Source: Mucilaginibacter sp.
GTDB taxonomy: Bacteria > Bacteroidota > Bacteroidia > Sphingobacteriales > Sphingobacteriaceae
Direction of reading: 5' to 3'
DNA length: 64,000 bases
Assembly (NCBI GenBank): GCA_031292485.1
Contig: JARLHA010000010.1
Coordinates: 1 to 64,000, forward strand
Positions within the stretch are counted from its first letter, which is position 1. Each line of letters begins with the position of its first letter. The notes under the pieces were generated by a model. That model was not told the origin of the DNA and made no database searches. It saw nothing but the letters and a program-made list of their open reading frames with translations. Made by a program: the position numbers and the translations under genes. Below, piece by piece: positions 43,674 to 52,547 of the stretch.

Positions 43674-45524
43674 ATGAAAAAAACCTTACTTTTTATAGCC
43701 TGCTGCCTGGTACTGGCAATGGGCGCATCTGCGCAAATTCCTGCCCTGGAACGCGTGGAACCCATGTTTTGGTGGGTAGGGATGCATAATCCTAACCTGC
43801 AAATCATCGTTCATGGTGATCATATTGCCAACCGCAAAGTTGAGCTTTCTTACCCTGGAGTAAAGCTGGTAGCAGTGCATAAAGTTGAAAATCCTGATTA
43901 CTTATTTGTCGATTTGCGCATTTTTTCGGGCACAGTACCGGGAACGTTCCCGATAAAATTTGTAAAAGCAGGCGAAAAGCCTTTAACTTACAACTACGAC
44001 CTGAAAAAAAGAGACACTTCTCCCGGCCGCGCGCAAGGGGTAACCAATAAGGATCTGATCTATCTGATCATGCCCGATCGCTTTTCAAATGGCGATACCA
44101 CCAACGATTCATTCGCTAACATGCGCGAAAAGGGTATCCACCGTGATTCCATGTTCGGCCGCCACGGCGGGGATATACAGGGTGTGATGAACCACCTTGA
44201 TTACCTGAAGGATTTGGGGGTAACCGCCATATGGCTAACGCCTGCCGTTGAAAACGACGAGCCGCATGCATCTTACCATGGTTATGCAGTTACAGATCAT
44301 TATAAGATCGATGCCCGCTACGGCACCAATGCACTATATAAACAATTTGTTGAAAAATGCCACGCCATGGGCATGAAAGTAGTGATGGACCTGGTACATA
44401 ACCATGCCGGTACCGAAGGTTATACCATACAGGATATGCCGATGAAGAGCTGGGTTCACCAATGGCCAACCTATACCAAATCAAATTTCAGGGACGCCGC
44501 CGTTATGGACCCCCATGCTTCACCTGCCGACCGCAAGCAAATGCTCAACGGCTGGTTTGACCACCGTATGGCAGATATGAATGAAAATAATCCATATGTG
44601 CAGAATTTTTTAACGCAAAACCATATCTGGTGGGTTGAATTTGCAGGGGTGGATGGCTTCAGGCTCGACACTTATCCTTATAACGACCCTGATTATATGT
44701 CAAAATGGGCGGTGGATGTAAGAAATGAGTTTCCTCATCTCTCTATATTCGGCGAAACACTGGTATGGTCGGCAGCCAACCAGGCGTTTTTTACCGAAGG
44801 CAATACCGTTAACCGCGGATTTGATACCCATTTGCCTGGAGTAACCGATGGTGTATGGAAAGAAGCTGTTTATGATGCGCTGAATGCGAAGGAAGGCTGG
44901 ACAGAAGGTGTTAACCGCCTTTATAATGTTATGGCCCAGGATTTTCTATATAAGGACGCCACAAAAAATACGATCTTCCTTGATAATCATGATATGAGTC
45001 GCTTCCTTTCTGTTGTAGGTGAGGATATTAATAAATATAAATCTGGCATGGTCATGCTGATGACGATGCGTGGCGTACCGCAGATGTATTATGGCGATGA
45101 AATATTAATGAAGAATTTTTCGAATCCGGATGGTTTGGTTCGTGCGGATTTTCCGGGCGGATGGAATGGTGATAAAGTGAACAAGTTTACTGCCGCCGGC
45201 CGTACCGATGCTGAAAATGATGCATTTAACTATGTGCGCAAACTGGCCAACTACCGTAAAAATACCACTGCTTTACAAACAGGTAAGCTGATGCAGTATA
45301 TTCCTGAGAAAGGCATTTATGTTTACTTCAGGTATGATGATAAAAAAACGGTAATGGTGGTTTACAACAGCGATGATAAAGAACAATCAACAACAACAGA
45401 AAGATATGCCGAACGCATAAAAGGCGCCATAACAGCAAAAAACGTTATCACTGACGCGGTGGTAAGCCTGTCGGATTTGACAATTCCGGGTAAATCAACT
45501 TTGGTTTTGGAGTTGATCAAATAA
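43674..45524 (+). CDS. SusA-like neopullulanase/alpha-amylase (GH13), secreted
   Basis: The 616-residue protein has a signal peptide (LFIACCLVLAMGASAQ, cleaved near residue 21). An N-terminal beta domain of the cyclomaltodextrinase kind is followed by a GH13 barrel. The barrel opens YLIMPDRFSNGD and has MDLVHNHAG, the nucleophile Asp332 in DGFRLDTYPYND, acid/base Glu361 in FGETLVW, and Asp440 in FLDNHDMSRF. It should cut maltodextrins, starch or pullulan to maltose-sized products in the periplasm, supplying the genes that follow. No susC/susD genes accompany it in this window. Confidence 0.9.
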   Translation: MKKTLLFIACCLVLAMGASAQIPALERVEPMFWWVGMHNPNLQIIVHGDHIANRKVELSYPGVKLVAVHKVENPDYLFVDLRIFSGTVPGTFPIKFVKAGEKPLTYNYDLKKRDTSPGRAQGVTNKDLIYLIMPDRFSNGDTTNDSFANMREKGIHRDSMFGRHGGDIQGVMNHLDYLKDLGVTAIWLTPAVENDEPHASYHGYAVTDHYKIDARYGTNALYKQFVEKCHAMGMKVVMDLVHNHAGTEGYTIQDMPMKSWVHQWPTYTKSNFRDAAVMDPHASPADRKQMLNGWFDHRMADMNENNPYVQNFLTQNHIWWVEFAGVDGFRLDTYPYNDPDYMSKWAVDVRNEFPHLSIFGETLVWSAANQAFFTEGNTVNRGFDTHLPGVTDGVWKEAVYDALNAKEGWTEGVNRLYNVMAQDFLYKDATKNTIFLDNHDMSRFLSVVGEDINKYKSGMVMLMTMRGVPQMYYGDEILMKNFSNPDGLVRADFPGGWNGDKVNKFTAAGRTDAENDAFNYVRKLANYRKNTTALQTGKLMQYIPEKGIYVYFRYDDKKTVMVVYNSDDKEQSTTTERYAERIKGAITAKNVITDAVVSLSDLTIPGKSTLVLELIK

Positions 45525-45687
45525 ACATACCAAGTCCGGAGGATCTGAAGAAATTTAAGCTACCGTTTAAAGTGACTCTTGATTTTAAGGAATTGGTAAT
45601 TGTAAAGGTATTTCAGGTTGGTTATTTATGGAATTGATAAAAATAGTTAGCGGCCCGCGATACATAACCAACTAATACCTAATTAAT

Positions 45688-45695
45688 TAAATTTG
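45688..45695 (+). promoter_or_regulatory. Candidate -7 element before pgmB
   Basis: TAAATTTG matches TAnnTTTG and sits 11 bases before the pgmB start. It would give a very short leader. No good -33 element is seen, so this is weak. The gap from 45525 holds no gene. Confidence 0.25.
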
Positions 45696-45705
45696 CGGAT
45701 TACAA

Positions 45706-46356
45706 ATGAGTATAATTAAAGCCTGTATTTTTGACCTGGATGGTGTGATCGTTGATACTGCGGTTTATCATTATAAAGCCTGGAGACTCCTGGCAAACGA
45801 GCTGGGTTTTGATTTTTCAGAACAAGATAACGAAAAACTAAAGGGCGTGAGCCGTGTGCGGTCGCTCGAATTGATCCTTCAATGGGGTGGTGTTACCAAA
45901 ACCAAAGCTGAACAGGATGAACTGGCCTCGAAAAAGAATGCCTGGTATGTAGGGATGATCAGCCATATGACCCCGGCTGAAATTTTGCCCGGTGCCAAAG
46001 AGTTTGTAGAAACGTGCAGGCAGGCCGGTTTAAAGATCGCCCTGGGCTCAGCAAGTAAAAACAGCGGTATGATACTTGAAAAAGTTGGGATCACCTATTT
46101 GTTTGATGCGGTTATTGACGGCAACAAGGTGAGCAAAGCAAAACCCGATCCGGAAGTATTTTTAAAAGGCGCGCAAGCATTACACGTTGCGCCTGCGGAA
46201 TGTGTGGTGTTTGAAGATGCTATCGCGGGTATTGAAGCAGCGATTAACGGGGGTATGAGATCAGTTGGGATAGGTTCTCCTGAGGTGCTCGGAAAAGCTA
46301 ACCTGGTGGTTAGTGGTTTAAATGAAATGAGTTTAGAAAAATTAAATGCACTTTAG
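45706..46356 (+). CDS. pgmB: Beta-phosphoglucomutase
   Basis: The 216-residue HAD-superfamily enzyme interconverts beta-glucose 1-phosphate and glucose 6-phosphate. Motifs: CIFDLDGVIVDTAVYHYKAW with the aspartyl nucleophile Asp10 and acid/base Asp12, KLKGVSRVRSLELIL in the cap, LGSASKNSGMILE, and FEDAIAGIEAAINGGMRSVG. It stands directly before maltose phosphorylase, whose product beta-glucose 1-phosphate it would use. Linkage of the two is standard for phosphorolytic maltose use. Confidence 0.94.
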   Translation: MSIIKACIFDLDGVIVDTAVYHYKAWRLLANELGFDFSEQDNEKLKGVSRVRSLELILQWGGVTKTKAEQDELASKKNAWYVGMISHMTPAEILPGAKEFVETCRQAGLKIALGSASKNSGMILEKVGITYLFDAVIDGNKVSKAKPDPEVFLKGAQALHVAPAECVVFEDAIAGIEAAINGGMRSVGIGSPEVLGKANLVVSGLNEMSLEKLNAL

Positions 46357-46385
46357 CCCCACCTGAATCCTCTCCAAAGGAGAGG
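46356..46385. repeat. Dispersed CTCTCC/GGAGAG repeat, inverted copy
   Basis: GCCCCACCTGAATCCTCTCC followed by AAAGGAGAGGC begins on the last base of the pgmB stop codon. Its reverse complement matches the copy at 9955-9989 with a few differences. It fills half of the pgmB-mapA gap. Confidence 0.6.
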
Positions 46386-46418
46386 CTAAAATAGTGTGAA
46401 AATATTATTACAATTATA

Positions 46419-48728
46419 ATGAAGGAATACATAGAAGTTGATGAGTGGAAGATCATAGAAAAAGGCTTTAATCCGCTATACAATAAAATATCCGAGAGCA
46501 TATTTAGCCTGGGCAACGGCCGTATGGGCCAGCGGGCTAATTTCGAAGAGGCCTATAGCGGCGACACCCTGCAGGGTAATTATGTCGCCGGGGTTTACTA
46601 TCCCGACAAAACCCGCGTAGGATGGTGGAAAAACGGTTACCCTGAATATTTTGCCAAAGTAATAAACGCTGCCAACTGGATTGGGATAGATGTACTTATT
46701 GACGGTGAACAATTGGACCTGGCTAAATGCAAGGTAAGCAGTTTTAGCCGCGAACTGAATATGAAGGAGGGTTATCTTAAAAGGACCTTCACGGCCAAAA
46801 CGGCCGCCGGTAAAATGATTGATGTTGAGGCCATCCGCTTTTGCAGCATGGCCGACGACGAATCGGGCGCTATTAAGTATACCATTACCCCCGTTAATTT
46901 TAACGGCAAAATAACCCTTACCCCATTTATTGATGGAGATATCGTAAATAAGGACTCCAACTACGACGAGAAATTTTGGGATGAAGTAAAAAAAGAAATA
47001 TGGGGCGACGGGGGTTATATTCAGCTTCGTACCAAAAAGACAGGGTTTGAAGTAGCTACGGGGATGATTTTCACCATTGTGCAAAATACAATACCGGTAC
47101 ATCTTTTTTCTACAACTTTTGAAAAGGAAAAATATGTCGCAGCGAAGGTCGAATTGACCGTAAAACAGGGAGAGAAAGCCTCTATTATCAAATACGCAGC
47201 GAATCTTTCTTCGCAGAACTATCCTGCGGCAGAACTGGCAGCTAATTTGAAGCAGACCTTAACCCGTATCCGGAAAAAAGGATTTGAGGTTATGCTGGCC
47301 GAACAGGCTGAAGCCTGGGCCAAAAAATGGCAGCACAATGATATCATTATCGAAGGGGATGCTTCTGCGCAGCAGGCTATCCGTTTTAATATTTTTCAGC
47401 TTAACCAAACTTATACCGGCGAGGATGACCGCTTAAACATAGGCCCGAAAGGATTTACCGGCGAAAAATACGGCGGTTCAACTTATTGGGATACAGAGGC
47501 CTATTGTGTGCCTTTTTACCTGTCCACGGCAGATCAGAAAGTAACTAAAAACCTGCTGCTTTATCGCTATAAACAATTAGGGAAAGCCATTGACAATGCA
47601 AAATTACTGGGTTTTAAAAATGGAGCCGCGCTTTACCCTATGGTAACCATGGATGGTACCGAGTGTCACAACGAATGGGAGATCACCTTCGAAGAAATAC
47701 ACCGTAACGGCGCCATCGCTTACGCCATATTTAATTATGTAAGATATACAGCCGATGAAGCCTACCTGGCTGATTACGGCCTTGAAGTATTGATAGCTAT
47801 TGCACGTTTTTGGGCGCAGCGCGTTAATTGGTCAGGCGATAAACAGCAATATGTAATGCTTGGCGTAACCGGGCCAAACGAATACGAAAACAACGTAAAT
47901 AACAACTGGTATACCAATAAACAGGCTACCTGGTGCATGCAGTATGCCATGGATGCTGCTGAAAAAGTGAAGGAAGCAGCACCGGTGAAATATGCTGCCC
48001 TGATCAATAAAATCAACTTTAACGAAGCGGAAGAAACGGCAAAGTTTAAAGACATCATCGCCAAAATGTATTTCCCTTATGACGAAAAACAACAGGTGTT
48101 TTTACAGCAGGACGGCTACCTCGACAAAGAACAGATTTTAGTAAAGGATCTGCCGGCAACTGAAAGGCCTATCAACCAGAAATGGAGTTGGGACAGGATA
48201 CTGCGGTCATGCTACATTAAACAAGCGGATGTTTTACAGGGTATTTACTTTTTTGAAGACCAGTACGACCTGGATACGATCCGCCGCAATTTTGATTTTT
48301 ATGAGCCGCGTACAGTGCATGAATCTTCGCTTTCGCCTTGCGTTCATGCTATTTTGGCTGCTAAATTGGGCGATGAAGCCAAGGCTTACGAATTTTACCT
48401 CCGTACCTCAAGGCTCGACCTGGATGACTATAACAATGATACCGAAGACGGCTGTCACATTACTTCGATGGCAGGCACCTGGATGTCGGTAGTTGAAGGT
48501 TTTGGCGGGATGAGGGTAAAGGGTGCTAAATTATCATTCCAGCCATTCCTGCCCGGCAAATGGCGTTCATTCTCGTTCCATATCGGCTTCCGTGGTGCTT
48601 TGCTCAATATAAAAGTGAGCAAAGATGGTGTGCAGATCAAAAACCTGTCAGGCAGCGAAACTACTGTATTGGTTTATGACAAAGAGCAACTGGTAAAGCC
48701 GAATGACGAATTATTGGTTGAGGCATAA
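46419..48728 (+). CDS. GH65 family maltose phosphorylase
   Basis: The 769-residue enzyme splits a glucosyl-glucose disaccharide with phosphate to beta-glucose 1-phosphate and glucose. N-terminal beta domain (FNPLYNKISESIFSLGNGRM), then the (alpha/alpha)6 barrel with GGSTYWDTEAYCVPFYLST, GTECHNEWEITFEEIHRNGA and VTGPNEYENNVNNNWYTN, where Glu488 is the catalytic acid. Phosphate-binding MAGTWMSVVEGFGG near the C-terminus is present. Context with beta-PGM and starch enzymes favours maltose over kojibiose, nigerose or trehalose, but the sequence alone does not prove it. No signal peptide, so cytoplasmic. Confidence 0.92.
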   Translation: MKEYIEVDEWKIIEKGFNPLYNKISESIFSLGNGRMGQRANFEEAYSGDTLQGNYVAGVYYPDKTRVGWWKNGYPEYFAKVINAANWIGIDVLIDGEQLDLAKCKVSSFSRELNMKEGYLKRTFTAKTAAGKMIDVEAIRFCSMADDESGAIKYTITPVNFNGKITLTPFIDGDIVNKDSNYDEKFWDEVKKEIWGDGGYIQLRTKKTGFEVATGMIFTIVQNTIPVHLFSTTFEKEKYVAAKVELTVKQGEKASIIKYAANLSSQNYPAAELAANLKQTLTRIRKKGFEVMLAEQAEAWAKKWQHNDIIIEGDASAQQAIRFNIFQLNQTYTGEDDRLNIGPKGFTGEKYGGSTYWDTEAYCVPFYLSTADQKVTKNLLLYRYKQLGKAIDNAKLLGFKNGAALYPMVTMDGTECHNEWEITFEEIHRNGAIAYAIFNYVRYTADEAYLADYGLEVLIAIARFWAQRVNWSGDKQQYVMLGVTGPNEYENNVNNNWYTNKQATWCMQYAMDAAEKVKEAAPVKYAALINKINFNEAEETAKFKDIIAKMYFPYDEKQQVFLQQDGYLDKEQILVKDLPATERPINQKWSWDRILRSCYIKQADVLQGIYFFEDQYDLDTIRRNFDFYEPRTVHESSLSPCVHAILAAKLGDEAKAYEFYLRTSRLDLDDYNNDTEDGCHITSMAGTWMSVVEGFGGMRVKGAKLSFQPFLPGKWRSFSFHIGFRGALLNIKVSKDGVQIKNLSGSETTVLVYDKEQLVKPNDELLVEA

Positions 48729-48739
48729 TTGATCGTAAA

Positions 48740-50563
48740 ATGTTGCATGGAAAAATCTCCGGTATTTTTTGTATCATCATGGCATTATTGATGCCTGACT
48801 TTTTATTTTCCCAGGCGCAGCATTCAGAACAAAAAAGAACAATGGAACAATCGTCCCAAAATCATAAATTAATTATCTATCAACTGCTGCCCCGGTATTT
48901 TGGCAATACCAAAACCCTTAATAAATATTACGGTTCAATTGACGAGAACGGTTCCGGTAAGTTTAACGATATCAGTGATAAGGCCCTTCAGGAAATAAAA
49001 AAAATGGGCTTTACCCATGTTTGGTTTACCGGGGTAATTGAGCACGCCACCATGACGGATTATTCGGCGTACAGTATAAACGCAGATGATCCGGATATTG
49101 TAAAGGGGAGGGCAGGTTCACCCTATGCCATCAAAGACTATTATGATGTTGACCCGGATCTGGCGGTTGACGTAAAAAACCGGATGATGGAATACCAGGC
49201 CCTGATAGATCGCACTCACAAAAACGGCCTTAAGGTAATTATGGATTTGGTGCCCAACCACGTAGCACGCACTTATGCCTCGGATGTAAAACCAGCTGGT
49301 GTGCATGATTTTGGCCAGGATGATGACAAATCAAAAGCGTTTGATCCTAAAAACGATTTTTATTATATGCCGGGGCAGCCTTTTGTTGTTCCGTCAGGGT
49401 ACAACCCGGGTGGCGACGGATTTAAAAGTCCGTTGAAGGATGGCCATTTTGATGAAAACCCGGCGAAAGCTACCGGGAATGATGTTTTTACCGCATCACC
49501 AAACATTAATGATTGGTTTGAAACCATGAAACTGAATTATGGTGTGGATTACCAGCATGGGCGTACCCCGCATTTTGATCCGATCCCTCCGCTTTGGAAT
49601 AAAATATATGATATCCTGAAATTCTGGAGTGCCAAAGGTGTGGATGGTTTCAGGTGCGATATGGTGGAGATGGTGCCTTTTGAGTTTTGGGGCTGGGTAA
49701 TACCAAAGCTGAAAACGGAACATCCTGATTTGATATTTATTGGCGAAGCATATAATTCAGCACTTTACTCAAAATATATCAGCACGGGGAAATTTGATTA
49801 TCTGTATGATAAGGTAGGATTGTACGATGCTATCAGAAGGCTTACCTGCAATGATGCGCATGCTACCACCTGGGATATCAACCAGGTTTGGAACAGGGAT
49901 TCAAAAGGGATTGACGAGCACATGCTGCGTTTTATGGAAAACCATGATGAGCAGCGGATCGCATCCTCACAATTTGCAGGTAATCCATGGCTGGCAATTC
50001 CCGGGATGATCGTTACGGCAACGCTTTCAACGGGGCCGGTGATGATCTATAACGGGCAGGAGTTAGGTGAGCCTGCCAAAGGCAGCGAGGGTTTCAGCGG
50101 TGATGACGGCAGAACAAGCATTTTTGACTATTGGGGCGTACCCGAACAGCAAAAATGGATGAACGGCGGCAAGTTTGACGGAGGGAAACTATCTGAAGAT
50201 CAAAAAAAACTGCGTCGTTTTTACAGTTCTTTGTTAAACCTGGTTCACAATAATGAAGCATTAAACTCAGGCAATTTTTGGGAATTGATGTTGGCGAACG
50301 AAAAACAGCCGGGTTTTAATCAGCATTTATACATCTTCCTTCGATATACCGATAAACAACGTATATTAGTGATTACCAATTTTAACCGGAGCGAAAGCCA
50401 GATACAAGTTAAACTGCCCGATGACCTGCTTCAGAGATTAAGCCTGAACGGCAAAAGGGATTTTGTTGACCTGTTAAGTGGCAATAAATTCAGTACGGAT
50501 AATATTGCGGAAGGTGTTAAAGTGACGTTGCCCGCTTCAAGCGGGGTGTTGCTTAGCTTTTAG
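48740..50563 (+). CDS. Secreted alpha-amylase family protein (GH13)
   Basis: The 607-residue protein has an N-terminal hydrophobic signal (IFCIIMALLMPDFLFSQAQ). The GH13 barrel starts LIIYQLLPRYFGN and contains MDLVPNHVARTY, the nucleophile Asp307 in GVDGFRCDMVEMVP, Glu336 in FIGEAYNS and Asp403 in FMENHDEQR. A large insertion after the first region (GQDDDKSKAFDPKNDFYYMP) is typical of Bacteroidota sequences of this group. It is 11 bases downstream of mapA. Its stop TAG at 50561-50563 shares its last base with the left inverted repeat of the four-helix-bundle cassette. Confidence 0.9.
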   Translation: MLHGKISGIFCIIMALLMPDFLFSQAQHSEQKRTMEQSSQNHKLIIYQLLPRYFGNTKTLNKYYGSIDENGSGKFNDISDKALQEIKKMGFTHVWFTGVIEHATMTDYSAYSINADDPDIVKGRAGSPYAIKDYYDVDPDLAVDVKNRMMEYQALIDRTHKNGLKVIMDLVPNHVARTYASDVKPAGVHDFGQDDDKSKAFDPKNDFYYMPGQPFVVPSGYNPGGDGFKSPLKDGHFDENPAKATGNDVFTASPNINDWFETMKLNYGVDYQHGRTPHFDPIPPLWNKIYDILKFWSAKGVDGFRCDMVEMVPFEFWGWVIPKLKTEHPDLIFIGEAYNSALYSKYISTGKFDYLYDKVGLYDAIRRLTCNDAHATTWDINQVWNRDSKGIDEHMLRFMENHDEQRIASSQFAGNPWLAIPGMIVTATLSTGPVMIYNGQELGEPAKGSEGFSGDDGRTSIFDYWGVPEQQKWMNGGKFDGGKLSEDQKKLRRFYSSLLNLVHNNEALNSGNFWELMLANEKQPGFNQHLYIFLRYTDKQRILVITNFNRSESQIQVKLPDDLLQRLSLNGKRDFVDLLSGNKFSTDNIAEGVKVTLPASSGVLLSF

Positions 50564-51035
50564 GTTCATTGGTTCACTGGTTCATTAGTTCATTGGTAGA
50601 ATAGTTGAGTTTTTCTGTTTCGACATGAGTTATTATAATCTTGAGGATTTGGAAGTTTATCAGTTAGCTGAAAGTTTCAGTGATGAAATTTGGTTTATAG
50701 TAGGTGATTGGGACTATTTTGCTAAAGACACCGTTGGAAAACAAATTGTTAGATCTGCAGATTCGATAGGGGCAAATATTGCCGAAGGGTACGGCAGGTA
50801 TCATTATAAAGAGAATAGAAACTTTTGTTACTTCAGCAGGGGATCTATAATAGAAACAAAAGGATGGTTGAAAAAATCGAGGATTAGAAATTTAATAAAT
50901 GAGGAGCAATACAACGCGTTATTTGAAAAGCTGCAAACTATCCATCTAAAATTAAATGCGTATTTAAAGTTTATTGGTAAATCTGCCACCACCAAGTAAA
51001 ACCAATAAACTAATGAACCAGTGAACCAATAAACC
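50563..51035. repeat. Cassette bounded by 35-bp inverted repeats, carrying a four-helix-bundle gene
   Basis: Left arm 50563-50597 begins GGTTCATTGGTTCACTGGTT and right arm 51001-51035 begins ACCAATAAACTAATGAACCA. They are reverse complements over 35 bases with two mismatches. Between them is only the 124-codon four-helix-bundle gene, whose stop ends one base before the right arm. The cassette (473 bases) sits between the amylase stop and the MFS transporter start, without disturbing either. A further copy of the arm sequence, without a gene, lies at 2005-2061. On RNA the arms would pair to a long stem. Confidence 0.7.
50625..50999 (+). CDS. Four-helix-bundle protein (23S rRNA intervening-sequence/S23 family)
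   Basis: The 124-residue protein matches the TIGR02436 family: YNLEDLEVYQLAESFSDEIW, VGKQIVRSADSIGANIAEGY and GRYHYKENRNFCYFSRGSII followed by LNAYLKF. The family includes proteins coded in 23S rRNA intervening sequences of Leptospira and relatives, and the Avd accessory protein of diversity-generating retroelements. The rest have unknown function. No reverse transcriptase is nearby. Its place within near-perfect inverted repeats, inside a metabolic operon, suggests it is part of a small mobile or self-processing unit rather than of maltose metabolism. Confidence 0.88.
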   Translation: MSYYNLEDLEVYQLAESFSDEIWFIVGDWDYFAKDTVGKQIVRSADSIGANIAEGYGRYHYKENRNFCYFSRGSIIETKGWLKKSRIRNLINEEQYNALFEKLQTIHLKLNAYLKFIGKSATTK

Positions 51036-51046
51036 AACTATAAACT

Positions 51047-52429
51047 ATGGCAACCAGCACCATCGTTCAAAAACCGAGAATGAGTTTTTGGCAGATCTTT
51101 AACATGAGCTTCGGCTTTTTAGGTATTCAATTTGGCTTCGCCCTGCAAACGGGGAATGCCAGCCGGATTCTGCAAACCTTTGGCGCTGACGTTGAGAATT
51201 TGTCACTGTTTTGGCTGGCTGCGCCGATCACAGGGATGATTATTCAGCCGATTATTGGTCATTACAGTGATCGCACCTGGACACGACTGGGTCGCAGGCG
51301 CCCATATTTTTTAACAGGTGCACTCCTTTCGGGGGTAGCCTTATTATTTATGCCCAACTCATCCATGCTGGCTGCTATTATACCACCTATTGTTGTCGGA
51401 GCGGGTATGCTGATGATCATGGATGCATCCTTTAACGTTGCGATGGAGCCTTTCAGGGCGCTGGTGGCCGATAATCTGCCCGACAGCCAGCATAACGATG
51501 GCTTTTCGATGCAAACCTGCCTCATTGGTGTAGGGGCAGTTATAGGTTCGTGGTTGCCGTATGTTTTTGCCAACTGGCTGGGGGTGTCTGATACAGCACC
51601 TAAAGGCCATGTGCCTAATAACCTGCTATTTTCATTTTATATCGGTGCTTTAACCCTTATCGGCTCGATATTATGGACCGTAATAAAAACAAAGGAATAT
51701 CCGCCGGAAGAATATGCCAAATTTCATGAGCCGGAGATGGAAGAAAAGGAAAAAAAGAGTGGACTTGTCCAGATATTTTCCGACTTGTTTAGTATGCCGA
51801 AAACCATGTGGCAATTGGGTATCGTACAGTTTTTTTCGTGGTTTGCTCTTTTCTCTATGTGGGTATATACTACGCCGGCAATCGCCGAACATGTTTATCA
51901 CATAAAACCCGGTGATACCTCTTCGCACGCATACAACGCGGCGGGGAACTGGGTTGGCGTTCTTTTTGGTGTTTACAACATTGTGTCGGCTGCTTATGCA
52001 TTGTTGCTGCCACGGATTGTACGCAAGTCGAGCAGGAAAAAAACGCACGCATTTTCGTTAACCATGGGTGGTCTGGGCTTAATTTCCATATTTTTTATTC
52101 AAAATGATTACCTGCTCATTTTACCAATGGTAGGTATTGGCTTAGCCTGGGGAAGTATCCTGGCAATGCCCTATGCCATTTTATCAAGTGCTATACCGGC
52201 GAAAAAAATCGGAGTATACATGGGTATATTCAATCTTTTTATCACTATGCCTCAAATTGTTAGCGGAGTAAGCGGGAAGTTTTTGATGAAATACATTTTT
52301 TCAGATCATGCCGTTTATGGCTTAATTATGGCTGGTGGGTTCATGGTTTTAGGCGCGGTATCAGTTTTGTTTGTGCAGGATGGAAAAAAAATTCAAATAA
52401 TAGAGACACCACTGATTGAAGCCCCCTGA
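51047..52429 (+). CDS. MFS transporter, SLC45-like (maltose/sugar:H+ symporter)
   Basis: The 460-residue protein has twelve likely helices and starts FWQIFNMSFGFLGIQFGFAL, a typical opening of bacterial SLC45-like maltose and sucrose permeases. The MFS loop motif reads GHYSDRTWTRLGRRRPY, and FRALVADNLPDSQHNDGFSM is a further family feature. Proton-coupled import of maltose or a short maltodextrin into the cytoplasm fits the flanking phosphorylase and GH31 genes. The start codon is 11 bases after the right inverted repeat of the cassette. Confidence 0.88.
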   Translation: MATSTIVQKPRMSFWQIFNMSFGFLGIQFGFALQTGNASRILQTFGADVENLSLFWLAAPITGMIIQPIIGHYSDRTWTRLGRRRPYFLTGALLSGVALLFMPNSSMLAAIIPPIVVGAGMLMIMDASFNVAMEPFRALVADNLPDSQHNDGFSMQTCLIGVGAVIGSWLPYVFANWLGVSDTAPKGHVPNNLLFSFYIGALTLIGSILWTVIKTKEYPPEEYAKFHEPEMEEKEKKSGLVQIFSDLFSMPKTMWQLGIVQFFSWFALFSMWVYTTPAIAEHVYHIKPGDTSSHAYNAAGNWVGVLFGVYNIVSAAYALLLPRIVRKSSRKKTHAFSLTMGGLGLISIFFIQNDYLLILPMVGIGLAWGSILAMPYAILSSAIPAKKIGVYMGIFNLFITMPQIVSGVSGKFLMKYIFSDHAVYGLIMAGGFMVLGAVSVLFVQDGKKIQIIETPLIEAP

Positions 52430-52547
52430 TTGAAATTGTTGAGTTAACTGTCTTAACCGAACAATTATGGTTTTTAATAAAGCGGAATGTTGTATATTGC
52501 GTTATAGATACACATTGTATAATTGGGGGATTGACTTATAATTTTTA

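Noticed and set aside
46476..47102. A 208-codon frame antisense to the GH65 gene
   Set aside because: Shadow frame inside a well-supported gene; rich in aromatic and Gly residues without any motif.
50625..50999. The four-helix-bundle gene as part of a diversity-generating retroelement (Avd)
   Set aside because: No reverse transcriptase, template repeat or variable-protein gene occurs in the window.
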